DNA from: JAWLGZ01 sp041690635
GTDB taxonomy: Bacteria; Pseudomonadota; Gammaproteobacteria; Thiohalomonadales; Thiohalomonadaceae
Assembly (NCBI GenBank): GCA_041690635.1
Contig: JAWLGZ010000001.1
Location: 558,001-622,000, forward strand
Direction: 5' to 3'
Length of the DNA stretch: 64,000 nt
The notes under the pieces are model-generated. The model worked only from the letters and a program-made list of their open reading frames with translations, was not told the DNA's origin and made no database searches. How positions within the stretch are numbered: position 1 is the first letter of the stretch; each line of letters begins with the position of its first letter. Made by a program: the position numbers and the translations under genes. This document shows, one piece after another, positions 35,033 through 43,374 of the stretch.

Positions 35033-36772
35033 ATGGGAAATTTCCGCCGTTTTCTCCGCTCCCGCGGAGACCGCCTGATTGAACGCCTGGCCGCAACGGA
35101 GGCGCTTCCGCAACTCGCCGTGCTGGGCATGATCAGCGGCCTGCTGGCGGGGGGCGTGATCGTGCTGTTCCGGCTGACTGTCGATCTGGGGCAGTCGGCC
35201 TATCTGCCCGGCGGGCAGACCGAGGATTTCGAGTCCCTCGCGCCGTGGCTTCGACTGGTTGCCGCCACCGCAGGCGGGCTGCTGGTGGGTCTGCTGTTTC
35301 AGGCCCTGGCCGCGCCGGATCGCCGCGTCGGCGTGATCCATGTGATGGAACGGCTCACCTACCACCAGGGGCACCTGCCCCTGCGCAACCTGTGGGCGCA
35401 GTTCGCGGGGGCGGCGATCTCTCTTACCAGCGGCCACTCGGTGGGGCGCGAGGGGCCGAGTATCCACATGGGCGCGGCCAGCGGCAGTCAGCTCGGGCAG
35501 TGGCTGGGGCTGCCGAACAACAGCATTCGTGTGCTGGTTGCGTGCGGCACGGCCGCCGCGATTGCCGCTTCGTTCAACACGCCCATTGCCGGTGTCATCT
35601 TCGCCATGGAGGTGGTGATGATGGAGTACACCATCGCCGGCTTCACGCCCGTTATTCTGGCGGCGGTGAGCGGCGCGGTGTTGACGCGCGCGGTGTTCGG
35701 CGCCGATACCGCCTTCAGTGTGCCGCCGCTGGATATGCACTCGCTGTGGGATCTCCCGTGGCTGGCACTGATGGGGCTGGTGCTCGGCACGGTGTCGGCG
35801 CTCTTCATCCGTCTGCTGCGCGCCAGCGCCGGTGTGCTGGCGACCAGCCCGTTGTGGCTGCGGACCACGCTGGCCGGCGCGGTTACGGGGCTTATGGCGA
35901 TGGCGGTGCCGCAGATCATGGGCGTCGGCTACGACACGGTGAACGGCATGCTGCTGGGCCAGGTGGGTCTCGGCCTGCTGCTGGCCATCTCGGCGTTCAA
36001 GCTGCTGGCGACCACCCTGGGGCTGGGGCTGGGACTGCCGGGCGGTCTCATCGGCCCCACGCTGGTGATCGGCGCGGCGGTCGGCGGTGCGCTCGGCGTG
36101 GTGGGCGGCATGCTCAATCCGGAGTTGGCCTCGTCGCCCGGTTTCTACGCCATGGTGGGTATGGGGGCGATGATGAGCGCCACCTTGCAGGCGCCGCTGG
36201 CGGCATTGATGGCCCTGCTGGAACTCACCGCCAACCCCAACATCATCCTACCCGCCATGCTGGTGGTGGTGATCGCCAACCTGGTGGCACGGGAGGTGTT
36301 CCGGCAGGAGTCGGTCTACCTTGCGCTGATGCGGGCCCGCGGCCTGGATTACCGGAACGATCCGGTGGCGCAGTCCCTACGCCGTATCGGCGTGGCGGCG
36401 GTCATGGACCGCAGCTTTGCCGAGTGCCCGGCGGTACTGGAGCGCTCAGCCGCCGTGGATCTGCTGTCCGGAAACCCCCGTTGGTTGCTGGTGCGAAAGG
36501 AGGGTGACGCGCTCACGCTGCTGCCGGCCGCCGATCTGGCGCACGCCCTGGGTAACAGCAACGCGCAGACCTTCGACCTGATGGAGATCCCCGCGAAGCG
36601 CCGCGATCTGGCGTCCATTCACCTCCAGGCAACGCTCCAGGAGGCGCTGGAAAAGATGGCGAGCAGCAAGGCCGAAGTCCTTTATGTGCAGCGGCCCACC
36701 GCGCCACTGATGGAGCGGGTCTGCGGTGTACTGCCGCGCGAGGCGGTGGAAGAGAACTACCGCTTCCGCTGA
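35033..36772 (+). CDS. clcA: ClC-family chloride channel/antiporter with C-terminal CBS region
   Basis: A 579-residue ClC protein. The selectivity motifs are present: SGHSVGREGP (about 133-142, gating Glu140), the internal proton Glu in IFAMEVVM (193) and GLPGGLIGPTLVIG. The conserved gating and proton glutamates favour a Cl-/H+ exchanger over a channel. Residues after about 440 form a cytosolic CBS-like region. The start ATG 35033 is only about 45 bp from the EF-hand remnant. Downstream, the convergent TSUP gene ends 62 bp away. Confidence 0.93.
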   Translation: MGNFRRFLRSRGDRLIERLAATEALPQLAVLGMISGLLAGGVIVLFRLTVDLGQSAYLPGGQTEDFESLAPWLRLVAATAGGLLVGLLFQALAAPDRRVGVIHVMERLTYHQGHLPLRNLWAQFAGAAISLTSGHSVGREGPSIHMGAASGSQLGQWLGLPNNSIRVLVACGTAAAIAASFNTPIAGVIFAMEVVMMEYTIAGFTPVILAAVSGAVLTRAVFGADTAFSVPPLDMHSLWDLPWLALMGLVLGTVSALFIRLLRASAGVLATSPLWLRTTLAGAVTGLMAMAVPQIMGVGYDTVNGMLLGQVGLGLLLAISAFKLLATTLGLGLGLPGGLIGPTLVIGAAVGGALGVVGGMLNPELASSPGFYAMVGMGAMMSATLQAPLAALMALLELTANPNIILPAMLVVVIANLVAREVFRQESVYLALMRARGLDYRNDPVAQSLRRIGVAAVMDRSFAECPAVLERSAAVDLLSGNPRWLLVRKEGDALTLLPAADLAHALGNSNAQTFDLMEIPAKRRDLASIHLQATLQEALEKMASSKAEVLYVQRPTAPLMERVCGVLPREAVEENYRFR

Positions 36773-36834
36773 AGCCGCCGGGGGTGACAAACATCGGCTC
36801 CCCGCACTGACCTCGTTGGGAAGTTAACCGGTGG

Positions 36835-37650
36835 TTAGACGAAAGCCATCTTCAATCCGATCAGGCACAGAAAAACAGCAAAGGCCCGTTTCAGCTGATC
36901 GACATTGAGCTTGTACGCCAACTTCACCCCCACGGGAGCAAACCACATGGTCATGGGCACCAGGATGACAAATGCTGCCCAGTTGACGTAACCGGTGGTC
37001 AGCGGCGGCAGCCCCGGTACGCTCCAACCGTTGGCCACGTAGATCAGCGTGGCGGGCAGACTGATGATCAGGCCGAACACCGATGCGGTCGAAACTGCCC
37101 GATGGATCGGAAAGGCGAAGAGGGTCAGCAGAGGGACCATCAGGGTACCGCCGCCAATGCCGAGCAGTGCGGACAGGCTGCCCACCACAACGGCAAGCAG
37201 AAACTGGATCTGTCGCAGAGGGAGCTGGCTGAACAGCTCCAGCTTGCGGCGACTGCTGGCAAGCATGTGAATGGCGACCAGTACGAGCATGGTGCCGAAC
37301 ACCACCTTCACCTGATTGCCATCAATGATGGCCGGGGCCATAGAGCCAATCACGACGCCGATCAGAACCGGCAGCAGCCAGCGTCTGGCCAGATCCAGAT
37401 CGACACCGCCCTTGGCGTAGTGTTTGCGGGCGGAGACGATCGACGTGAGTACGATGGTGGAGAGGGAGGTACCCACTGCCAGCGGCATGGCGAGTGCGCT
37501 CTCCACACCGAAGCCCACGAACAGGTGGAACAGGATAGGGACGATGACGATACCGCCACCGACACCAAGCAGACCGGCCAGCACCCCGGCAAACGCACCG
37601 GTGGCCAGCAACAGCGGGATTAACATCCAGAGTTGATCGAGCGGGTTCAC
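36835..37650 (-). CDS. TSUP family membrane transporter (TauE/SafE)
   Basis: A 271-residue protein with eight predicted membrane segments in two homologous halves; each half carries the family motif (LLGVGGGIVIVPIL near residue 28 and LLGIGGGTLMVPLL near residue 165). TSUP proteins move sulfite, sulfoacetate, sulfolactate or other organic acids. Its start overlaps the stop of the gamma-glutamyltransferase-like gene by 4 bp (ATGA), so it is the last gene of the TRAP operon and probably exports a product or takes up a related acid. Confidence 0.9.
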   Translation of the reverse strand: MNPLDQLWMLIPLLLATGAFAGVLAGLLGVGGGIVIVPILFHLFVGFGVESALAMPLAVGTSLSTIVLTSIVSARKHYAKGGVDLDLARRWLLPVLIGVVIGSMAPAIIDGNQVKVVFGTMLVLVAIHMLASSRRKLELFSQLPLRQIQFLLAVVVGSLSALLGIGGGTLMVPLLTLFAFPIHRAVSTASVFGLIISLPATLIYVANGWSVPGLPPLTTGYVNWAAFVILVPMTMWFAPVGVKLAYKLNVDQLKRAFAVFLCLIGLKMAFV

Positions 37651-39263
37651 GAAGGTCGTCCTTGGTCGGCGGCGACCGCGGCGCCATCACTGCGGGGGTC
37701 GGCAGCGCCTTCGATGCGGCCATCCGGATGGCGCACGATGGCGCCGGCGTGGCCCATGGTCTCGTCGTAGTCCTCCACCAGCATGAGGTCATGTCCGCGG
37801 CGGCGAAGGACATCCACCAGTGCCGGGTCGAAGCGGGATTCGAGTTTCAGGTTATCCGAGTGGTCGCCCCAGGTGCGGCCGAGCAACCAGCGGGGTGCCG
37901 ACACTGCGTGCGCCAACGGCTGGTTGTATTCGGCATAGCGGGTGAACAGCATCGCCTGGGTCTGCGGCTGGCCATCTCCGCCCATGGTGCCGAACACCAT
38001 GCGCCGGCCGTCATCGAACAGCGCCAGTGACGGACACAGGGTGTGGAAAGGCAGGGTGCAGGGCTTCAACGCCAGGGGATGGTCGGCCTGCAGAGAAAAA
38101 CTGGCGCCGCGGTTCTGCCAGCACAATCCGGTCTGCGGCAGCACCACACCGCTGCCGAACTCGTGGTAGATGCTCTGAATGCAACTGACCGCGCGCCCTT
38201 CCCCATCGATGGCTCCAAACCAGGTGGTGTCGGCCGGGCTGGTGGCCTCGCCCCAGGGGCCGGCGGTCGCACCGCCGATCGCGGCGGCGAGGGCATCGAG
38301 CTGTGTGTCGGAAAGCAGGTGTTGGGCCGGCACCGCCATCTGTTCCGGATCGCGAAGCTCCCGATTACGCAGGCGGAAGGCCTGTTTGGTGGCCTCCACC
38401 AGCCAGTGCACCGTGTCCGCATCTTCGCTGCGGGCCAGACCGTCGGGACGACGGGCGAACTGCCCCAGGATCATGAGTGTGGCCGCGCCCTGAGTCGGGG
38501 CGGGGGTGGTGTACACAGTCGCGCTGGCGCTGCGCAGATGAAGCGGTTGGGCCATATCGGCACGGTGCCGCTCCAAATCGGCGCGGCATAACGGACTGCC
38601 GGCCCGCTCCAGATCGAGGGCGATGCGCCCAGCCAGATCGCCCCGGTAGAAATCCTGCAAACCGGCGCGGGCGAGTTGTTCGAGGGTGCCGGCCAAGGCC
38701 GGCTGGGTGAGGCGAGCGCCCTTCTGCGGCGGCCGCCCGGCCTGGAGAAACACCTCCGCAAAACCCGGCTGGTGGGCCAGTTGCCCAAACTTGTCGGCGG
38801 TCGCGCGCGCCTGACTTCCGGTCACCGCGTAGCCGTCGCGGCAATAGCCGATGGCGTCCTCCAATAGACGCGCCAGAGGCAGTCGGCCGCCCCATTCGCG
38901 GGCACTGATCGCCAGTGCCTGCTCCCATCCGGACACGGTGCCGGCCACGGTGATGGCAGCATCACCACCGCGATAGGGAATGGCCACGTGACCGGCGGCG
39001 AGATAGGACTGCCGATCGACACTGCCGGCGCTGCGGCCGCAGCCGAGGATGGCCTGTGTCCGGCCTGCGGGGTTGTGCAACAGCCAGAAACTGTCGCCGC
39101 CCAGCCCGGTCATGTGCGGATAGACGGCAGCCAGTGTGGCGGCCATGGTGACGCACGCCTCGATGGCATTGCCGCCATCGGCAAGCACGCCGGCGGCCGC
39201 TTCGGCGGCTTGGGCGTGGGGAGCCACCACCAGGCCCGCGCGCGACTGGGCATACAGACTCAT
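37647..39263 (-). CDS. Gamma-glutamyltransferase-family Ntn hydrolase (possible HpxW-type amidohydrolase)
   Basis: A 538-residue member of the gamma-glutamyltranspeptidase superfamily, made as a proenzyme that cleaves itself before a Thr. The likely nucleophile is Thr346 in SPADTTWFGAIDGEG, and MTGLGGDSFW and TMGGDGQPQTQ are family blocks. There is no signal peptide, so it is cytoplasmic, unlike periplasmic GGT. The cytosolic form and DTTWFG motif are shared with oxamate amidohydrolase HpxW; glutathione or another gamma-glutamyl/amide compound is also possible. It lies in an operon with a TRAP importer, so the substrate is probably imported. Confidence 0.85.
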   Translation of the reverse strand: MSLYAQSRAGLVVAPHAQAAEAAAGVLADGGNAIEACVTMAATLAAVYPHMTGLGGDSFWLLHNPAGRTQAILGCGRSAGSVDRQSYLAAGHVAIPYRGGDAAITVAGTVSGWEQALAISAREWGGRLPLARLLEDAIGYCRDGYAVTGSQARATADKFGQLAHQPGFAEVFLQAGRPPQKGARLTQPALAGTLEQLARAGLQDFYRGDLAGRIALDLERAGSPLCRADLERHRADMAQPLHLRSASATVYTTPAPTQGAATLMILGQFARRPDGLARSEDADTVHWLVEATKQAFRLRNRELRDPEQMAVPAQHLLSDTQLDALAAAIGGATAGPWGEATSPADTTWFGAIDGEGRAVSCIQSIYHEFGSGVVLPQTGLCWQNRGASFSLQADHPLALKPCTLPFHTLCPSLALFDDGRRMVFGTMGGDGQPQTQAMLFTRYAEYNQPLAHAVSAPRWLLGRTWGDHSDNLKLESRFDPALVDVLRRRGHDLMLVEDYDETMGHAGAIVRHPDGRIEGAADPRSDGAAVAADQGRPS

Positions 39264-39292
39264 GCCTTATCCTCGTTTCTGTTTCGGCCAGG

Positions 39293-40615
39293 CTACCAGC
39301 CGATGGTTTTGGGCAGCCAGGTGGCAATGGCCGGGAACAGCATCACCAGCAGCAGTCCGAATGCCTGGATGCCGATGTAGGGAAGTACACCCCGGTAGAT
39401 ATCGCCGGTGGTGACCTGCGGTGGCGCGACCCCCTTCAGATAGAACAGCGACCAACCGAAGGGCGGGGTCAGAAATGAGGTTTGCAGATTCATGGCCACC
39501 AGCATGCACAACCACACGATGTCGGTGCCCTGGGCGAGGAAGAAGGGGAGCAGCAGCGGCAGCACGATATAGGTGATCTCGATCCAGTCGAGAAAGAAGC
39601 CGAGCACGAACAGGAGCAGCATCATGAAGATGAGCCCGCCCCACATGCCGCCGGGCAGAAACTCAAACAGCTGATCGATGAGGTCGTCACCGCCCAGCCC
39701 GCGGAAACTCAGGCTGAATACCTGTGCACACATCAGCACGAACAGCGTCATGCCCGTGATCTTGAAGGTGCTCTCCACCGTTTCACGCAGCACCGTGAAG
39801 GACATCCGGCCGGTGAGTGTCACCAGCAGCAACGCCCCAAGCGCACCCATCGAGGCCGCTTCAGTCGGTGCCGCCACACCGCCGATGATGGATCCCAGAA
39901 CCGCCACCACCAGCATCAGCGGCGGCGCCACCACCTTGAGCAGCTCGAATAACAGTTGTGCGTTGGTGACGCCGTCCCGCTCTTCGGTCGGGATGGGCGG
40001 CATGCTGCCCGGAGTGCGCCACGCCAGGAACAGGATGTAGCCGAAGTACAGCAGGCCCAGCATCAGGCCGGGCACCAGCGCGGCAGCGAACAGCGTGCCG
40101 ACCGACTCCCCGGTGATATCGGCCAACAGGATCAGCACCAGACTGGGCGGGATGATCTGCCCCAAAGTGCCGGAGGCACAAATGGTCCCGCAGGCGATGT
40201 GTGGGTCGTAGTTGCGACGCAGCAACGTGGGCAGAGTGATCAGCCCGACGGTCACCACCGTCGCGGCGACGATGCCGGTCGAGGCGCCCATCAGCACCCC
40301 GACGAACACGATGGCCATGGCCATGCCGCCGGCGCGCTTGCCGGCCAGGTGGCCGATCACATCCAGCATGCGCTCTGCCATGCGCGACTTTTCCAGCAGC
40401 ACGCCCATGAAGACGAACAGAGGGATGGCCAGCAGCGAATAGCTGGTGGCCACGCCGAACAGGCGCAACGGCAGCAGGTTGAACAGGTCCAGACCGAAGC
40501 CGGCGATACCGAAGAGGATGCCGCTGGCGGCCAGTGCGAAGGGCACGGGAATGCCGCCGAGGATCATCCCGAACAGCGCCACCACCATCGTAATAGCCAG
40601 ACTCTCTTCACTCAT
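39293..40615 (-). CDS. dctM: TRAP transporter large membrane subunit DctM
   Basis: The 12-helix DctM/SiaM-type transport subunit of a tripartite ATP-independent periplasmic transporter, driven by an ion gradient. The 440-residue protein has the repeated gate motifs FVGVLMGASTGIVAATVVTVG and SGTLGQIIPPSLVLILLAD. It overlaps dctQ by 8 bp and is followed after 29 bp by the GGT-like gene. Confidence 0.94.
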   Translation of the reverse strand: MSEESLAITMVVALFGMILGGIPVPFALAASGILFGIAGFGLDLFNLLPLRLFGVATSYSLLAIPLFVFMGVLLEKSRMAERMLDVIGHLAGKRAGGMAMAIVFVGVLMGASTGIVAATVVTVGLITLPTLLRRNYDPHIACGTICASGTLGQIIPPSLVLILLADITGESVGTLFAAALVPGLMLGLLYFGYILFLAWRTPGSMPPIPTEERDGVTNAQLLFELLKVVAPPLMLVVAVLGSIIGGVAAPTEAASMGALGALLLVTLTGRMSFTVLRETVESTFKITGMTLFVLMCAQVFSLSFRGLGGDDLIDQLFEFLPGGMWGGLIFMMLLLFVLGFFLDWIEITYIVLPLLLPFFLAQGTDIVWLCMLVAMNLQTSFLTPPFGWSLFYLKGVAPPQVTTGDIYRGVLPYIGIQAFGLLLVMLFPAIATWLPKTIGW

Positions 40616-41195
40616 CTTCCGGCTGCTCCGGCAGGTTCAGTTGAATGATTCCGTACAGGGTCATCGCGACACCCTGCAGCGCGACCAGCAGGAACCCCAA
40701 TGGCACGAAGGCCTTGATCAGGTAGCGCCCGGGCAGTCCGCCGGGATCGGGGGAGCCTTCGGCCACCTCCCACGACATGCCGACGAATCCCAGCGAAAGC
40801 CAGGCGATGAACAGCATGCTCGGGACCACAATCAGGGCGGGAAACAGGAGGTCCATCCAGCGCCTGACCCGCAGGCTGTAGCGTTGGTAGAAGATGTCCA
40901 CCCGAACATGCTCGCCCTGTTGCAGCGTATAGCTGGCGCCGATCAGTGCGATCACCGCCAGTACGTGCCACTCCAGCTCCTGTTCGGCGACGGAACTGAC
41001 GTGCCATACATAACGGAACAGCACGTCCCCGGCCACCAGCAGCACCAGCAACAGGATCAACCAGGCCGCGGCCCGCCCGAGGCGGGCCACCGCTTGGTCG
41101 AGGAAGCCGGCGACACCACCCGCATCGGGCAGCTGTGCCACCCGATTGGGAGCGAGCCAACGCGGCTCCGCCCACTTCTCCTGAAAGGTCTCCAT
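40608..41195 (-). CDS. dctQ: TRAP transporter small membrane subunit DctQ
   Basis: A 195-residue DctQ subunit with four membrane segments and the characteristic WHVLAVIALIGASYTLQQGEHVRVDIFYQR block. It starts 8 bp after dctP, with its end overlapping dctM, so P-Q-M are expressed as one unit. The N-terminal 25-residue extension before the first helix is longer than in the classical DctQ. Confidence 0.92.
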   Translation of the reverse strand: METFQEKWAEPRWLAPNRVAQLPDAGGVAGFLDQAVARLGRAAAWLILLLVLLVAGDVLFRYVWHVSSVAEQELEWHVLAVIALIGASYTLQQGEHVRVDIFYQRYSLRVRRWMDLLFPALIVVPSMLFIAWLSLGFVGMSWEVAEGSPDPGGLPGRYLIKAFVPLGFLLVALQGVAMTLYGIIQLNLPEQPEDE

Positions 41196-41203
41196 CGAAT
41201 TCC

Positions 41204-42301
41204 TTACAGATTCTTGTTGTGGACCACCGCCTGACTGCTGTTAAGCCAGGCATCCGTACGGGCCTTGAATGCGAAGTAGTGGTCGTGCACCTTCTTCGCG
41301 AGCGGATCGTTGGCGGTCAACTCGTCCAGTGTCTCGAAAGTGACCTTGCGCAGTGTCTCGACAATTTCGTCGGACAGACTGTCCACCTTGACCCCGTGAT
41401 TCTTCACCAGGTCATCGAGCGCCTCGGCATTGTTGGCGTTCGACCAGGCGAAGCTGGTCTGGTTACAGGCCGCCGCGGCATTCTCGATGACCGCCTGCAG
41501 ATCCGGCGGAAGGCTCTCCCAGGTCTTCTTGTTCATCAGCAGTTCGCTGATATTGGAGGGCTCATGCCAGCCGGTCATGTAGTAGTACTTGGCCGCATTC
41601 ATCAGCCCCAGCTTGCGATCCTGGAACGGGCCGACGAACTCGGCCGCGTCGATGACCCCGCGCTGCAGGGCAGGGAAGATCTCGCCGCCGGGCAGCAGCT
41701 TTACGCTGACGCCCACTTTTTCGTAGACCTTGCCTGCCAGTCCGGGGATCCGCATGCGCAGCCCCTTGAAATCGTCGATGGTTTCGATCGGCTTGCGGAA
41801 CCAGCCGGTCATCTGCATGCCGGTGTTGCCTACCGCCAGCGCCTTCAGGCCGAACGGCTCGTACACCTCGTCCCACAACTCCTGTCCACCACCCTGGCTC
41901 AGCCAGGCATCAACGCTGAGCACATCCATGCCAAAGGGAACGGCGGTGAAGTACTGGGCGGCGAAGGATTTTCCGGACCAGAAGTAGGCGTTACCCCAGT
42001 TCATGTCCACCGTGCCCTGGCGTACCGCATCGAAACCGCCCAGCGCCGGAATCAATTCGCCCGCCGCATAGAACTTGATCTTGATGCGGCCACCGGACAT
42101 CGCCTCGACGCGGCGGATGAAGTCGGTGGCACTGCCCGGACCGGTGGAGTAGAAGGGAGCCCCGCCCGGATAGGCGCAGGTCATCTTGAACTTGTAGGTC
42201 TTGTCACTCTCGGCCCGCACCAGGGCGGGTGCGGCCAGTGCGCCGACGGTAGCGGCGGCACTGATGCCGGCGGTAAGAAACTTGCGGCGATCCATGGTCA
42301 T
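41204..42301 (-). CDS. dctP: TRAP transporter substrate-binding protein DctP (TakP-like)
   Basis: The periplasmic solute receptor. The 365 residues start with a Tat-type signal (MDRRKFLTAG, then AAATVGALAAPALV), and continue with the DctP fold including MRIPGLAGKVYEKVGVSVKLLPGGEIFPALQRG in two pieces and GVIDAAEFVGPFQDRKLGL. The Tat leader with Arg-Arg and the FVGPFQD region resemble the alpha-keto-acid receptor TakP, so a 2-oxo acid or similar small carboxylate is a reasonable guess. GGAGAG lies upstream of ATG 42301. First gene of the operon; the regulator gene is divergent. Confidence 0.9.
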   Translation of the reverse strand: MTMDRRKFLTAGISAAATVGALAAPALVRAESDKTYKFKMTCAYPGGAPFYSTGPGSATDFIRRVEAMSGGRIKIKFYAAGELIPALGGFDAVRQGTVDMNWGNAYFWSGKSFAAQYFTAVPFGMDVLSVDAWLSQGGGQELWDEVYEPFGLKALAVGNTGMQMTGWFRKPIETIDDFKGLRMRIPGLAGKVYEKVGVSVKLLPGGEIFPALQRGVIDAAEFVGPFQDRKLGLMNAAKYYYMTGWHEPSNISELLMNKKTWESLPPDLQAVIENAAAACNQTSFAWSNANNAEALDDLVKNHGVKVDSLSDEIVETLRKVTFETLDELTANDPLAKKVHDHYFAFKARTDAWLNSSQAVVHNKNL

Positions 42302-42813
42302 GATGGTCTCTCCGGTGTTGCCTCAGGATTTTGTGGGCTTGTTGCCGAATGTTCAGTCGTGATGGCAAATGTGCCGCAGGACCTAAGGCAACCATCGTGC
42401 CAGGGGTTGGTGCTGGCGCTAACCACACTGAAATACGGGTGGATTTTGTTTTTTTTGCTGGCGCAGCGACAGCTGACAACCGGAGGTTTCGCACCCTGCT
42501 GAAGCACGGGCGGCTTGGTAAACAAGTGATAACAGTCCGCGGGTGAATTTCGGTAGAGAGCCGCGGATGTCAACAAACCTCCCGCCGATCCAGTTGCCAT
42601 GCGTTCATGTGGGGGCGGGTCACTTTACAAGTGGCACTGAATCGGAGGGGAGGTACGCACCAGGATGGTGCTGACCAGGAGAGCCTTGCACGATTGCGAT
42701 GGAGGCGGGCAACCGTATGTAAGGCGTGAGCATACGGTTGGTGGTTGGCCGGCCCATGGTACGGATATTGCGCAGGTGAACGGCAGTCGCACCACCTAAT
42801 GAGGAGCCTCGCC
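42302..42813. promoter_or_regulatory. Divergent regulatory region of TRAP operon and Lrp/AsnC gene
   Basis: A 512-bp gap between divergent genes. It contains an AT-rich run with eight T (42440-42460) and a perfect 10-bp palindrome (next feature). The Lrp-type gene is the natural regulator; no promoter hexamers were clear enough to name. Confidence 0.5.
42710..42740. promoter_or_regulatory. Perfect palindrome CAACCGTATG-N11-CATACGGTTG
   Basis: Ten-base arms with an 11-base spacer, 75 bp before the start of the Lrp/AsnC gene. The size suits a dimeric regulator site or a hairpin. Function unproven. Confidence 0.5.
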
Positions 42814-43260
42814 GTGTCACCACTGGATACAAAGATACTTGGCCTGCTGATCAAGGATGGTCGGGCGACCTTTGCCGACATCGCCCGTGAACTCAACGTG
42901 TCTCGCGCCCATGTGCGCGAGCGTGTGAACAGGCTCATGGACGAGGGGGTAATCGAACAGTTCACCGCCGTAGTCAACCCGGAGAAACTCGGCAAGGCGG
43001 TGTCCGCCTTCTTCGACATCAAGGTTGCCCCACAGGGAATAATGCAGGTGGCCGAGGGACTGGCTGCACGGCCGGAGGTAGTCAGCCTCTACGTTATGAA
43101 CGACATGCAGAGCCTGCACATGCACACCCTGACCGAGGATATGGCACAACTGGAGCACTTCAGTGCCCATCACCTCTTCGGCAAGGAGGCGGTGCGCAGT
43201 GTGGACTGCAAGACCCTGATGAGCAGATTGAAGAATCGCCGCGGCGGACCACGGCTTTGA
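42814..43260 (+). CDS. Lrp/AsnC family transcriptional regulator
   Basis: A 148-residue regulator. The N-terminal winged helix-turn-helix (SPLDTKILGLLIKDGRATFADIARELNVS) is plain; the C-terminal ligand-binding RAM domain follows from about residue 60. GTG 42814 is chosen because GAGGAG lies seven bases upstream and the protein then begins MSPLDTKIL like other Lrp proteins. It is divergent from the TRAP/GGT/TSUP operon and probably senses an amino or keto acid tied to that pathway (inference). Confidence 0.88.
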   Translation: MSPLDTKILGLLIKDGRATFADIARELNVSRAHVRERVNRLMDEGVIEQFTAVVNPEKLGKAVSAFFDIKVAPQGIMQVAEGLAARPEVVSLYVMNDMQSLHMHTLTEDMAQLEHFSAHHLFGKEAVRSVDCKTLMSRLKNRRGGPRL

Positions 43261-43374
43261 TGTTCTGAACCACCAGGTCGACCACTAACGGCTGCCGACT
43301 GAAAGCCGCGGCTATGGACCGGCAGACTTTGGAAGGAGTCAATCGCTTGCCGAGGGTTGCGCTGTGCGCAGAAG

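Noticed and set aside
34742..35740. Minus-strand open frame of about 330 codons across the clcA start
   Set aside because: It runs antisense to the ClC gene and in a different frame from the EF-hand remnant; only the short EF-hand tail on that strand is meaningful.
42661..42760. Possible group II intron domain V near GGCAACCGTATG...CATACGG
   Set aside because: The stem recalls the CCGTATG part of domain V but the GNRA tetraloop and catalytic triad are missing and no reverse transcriptase is near.
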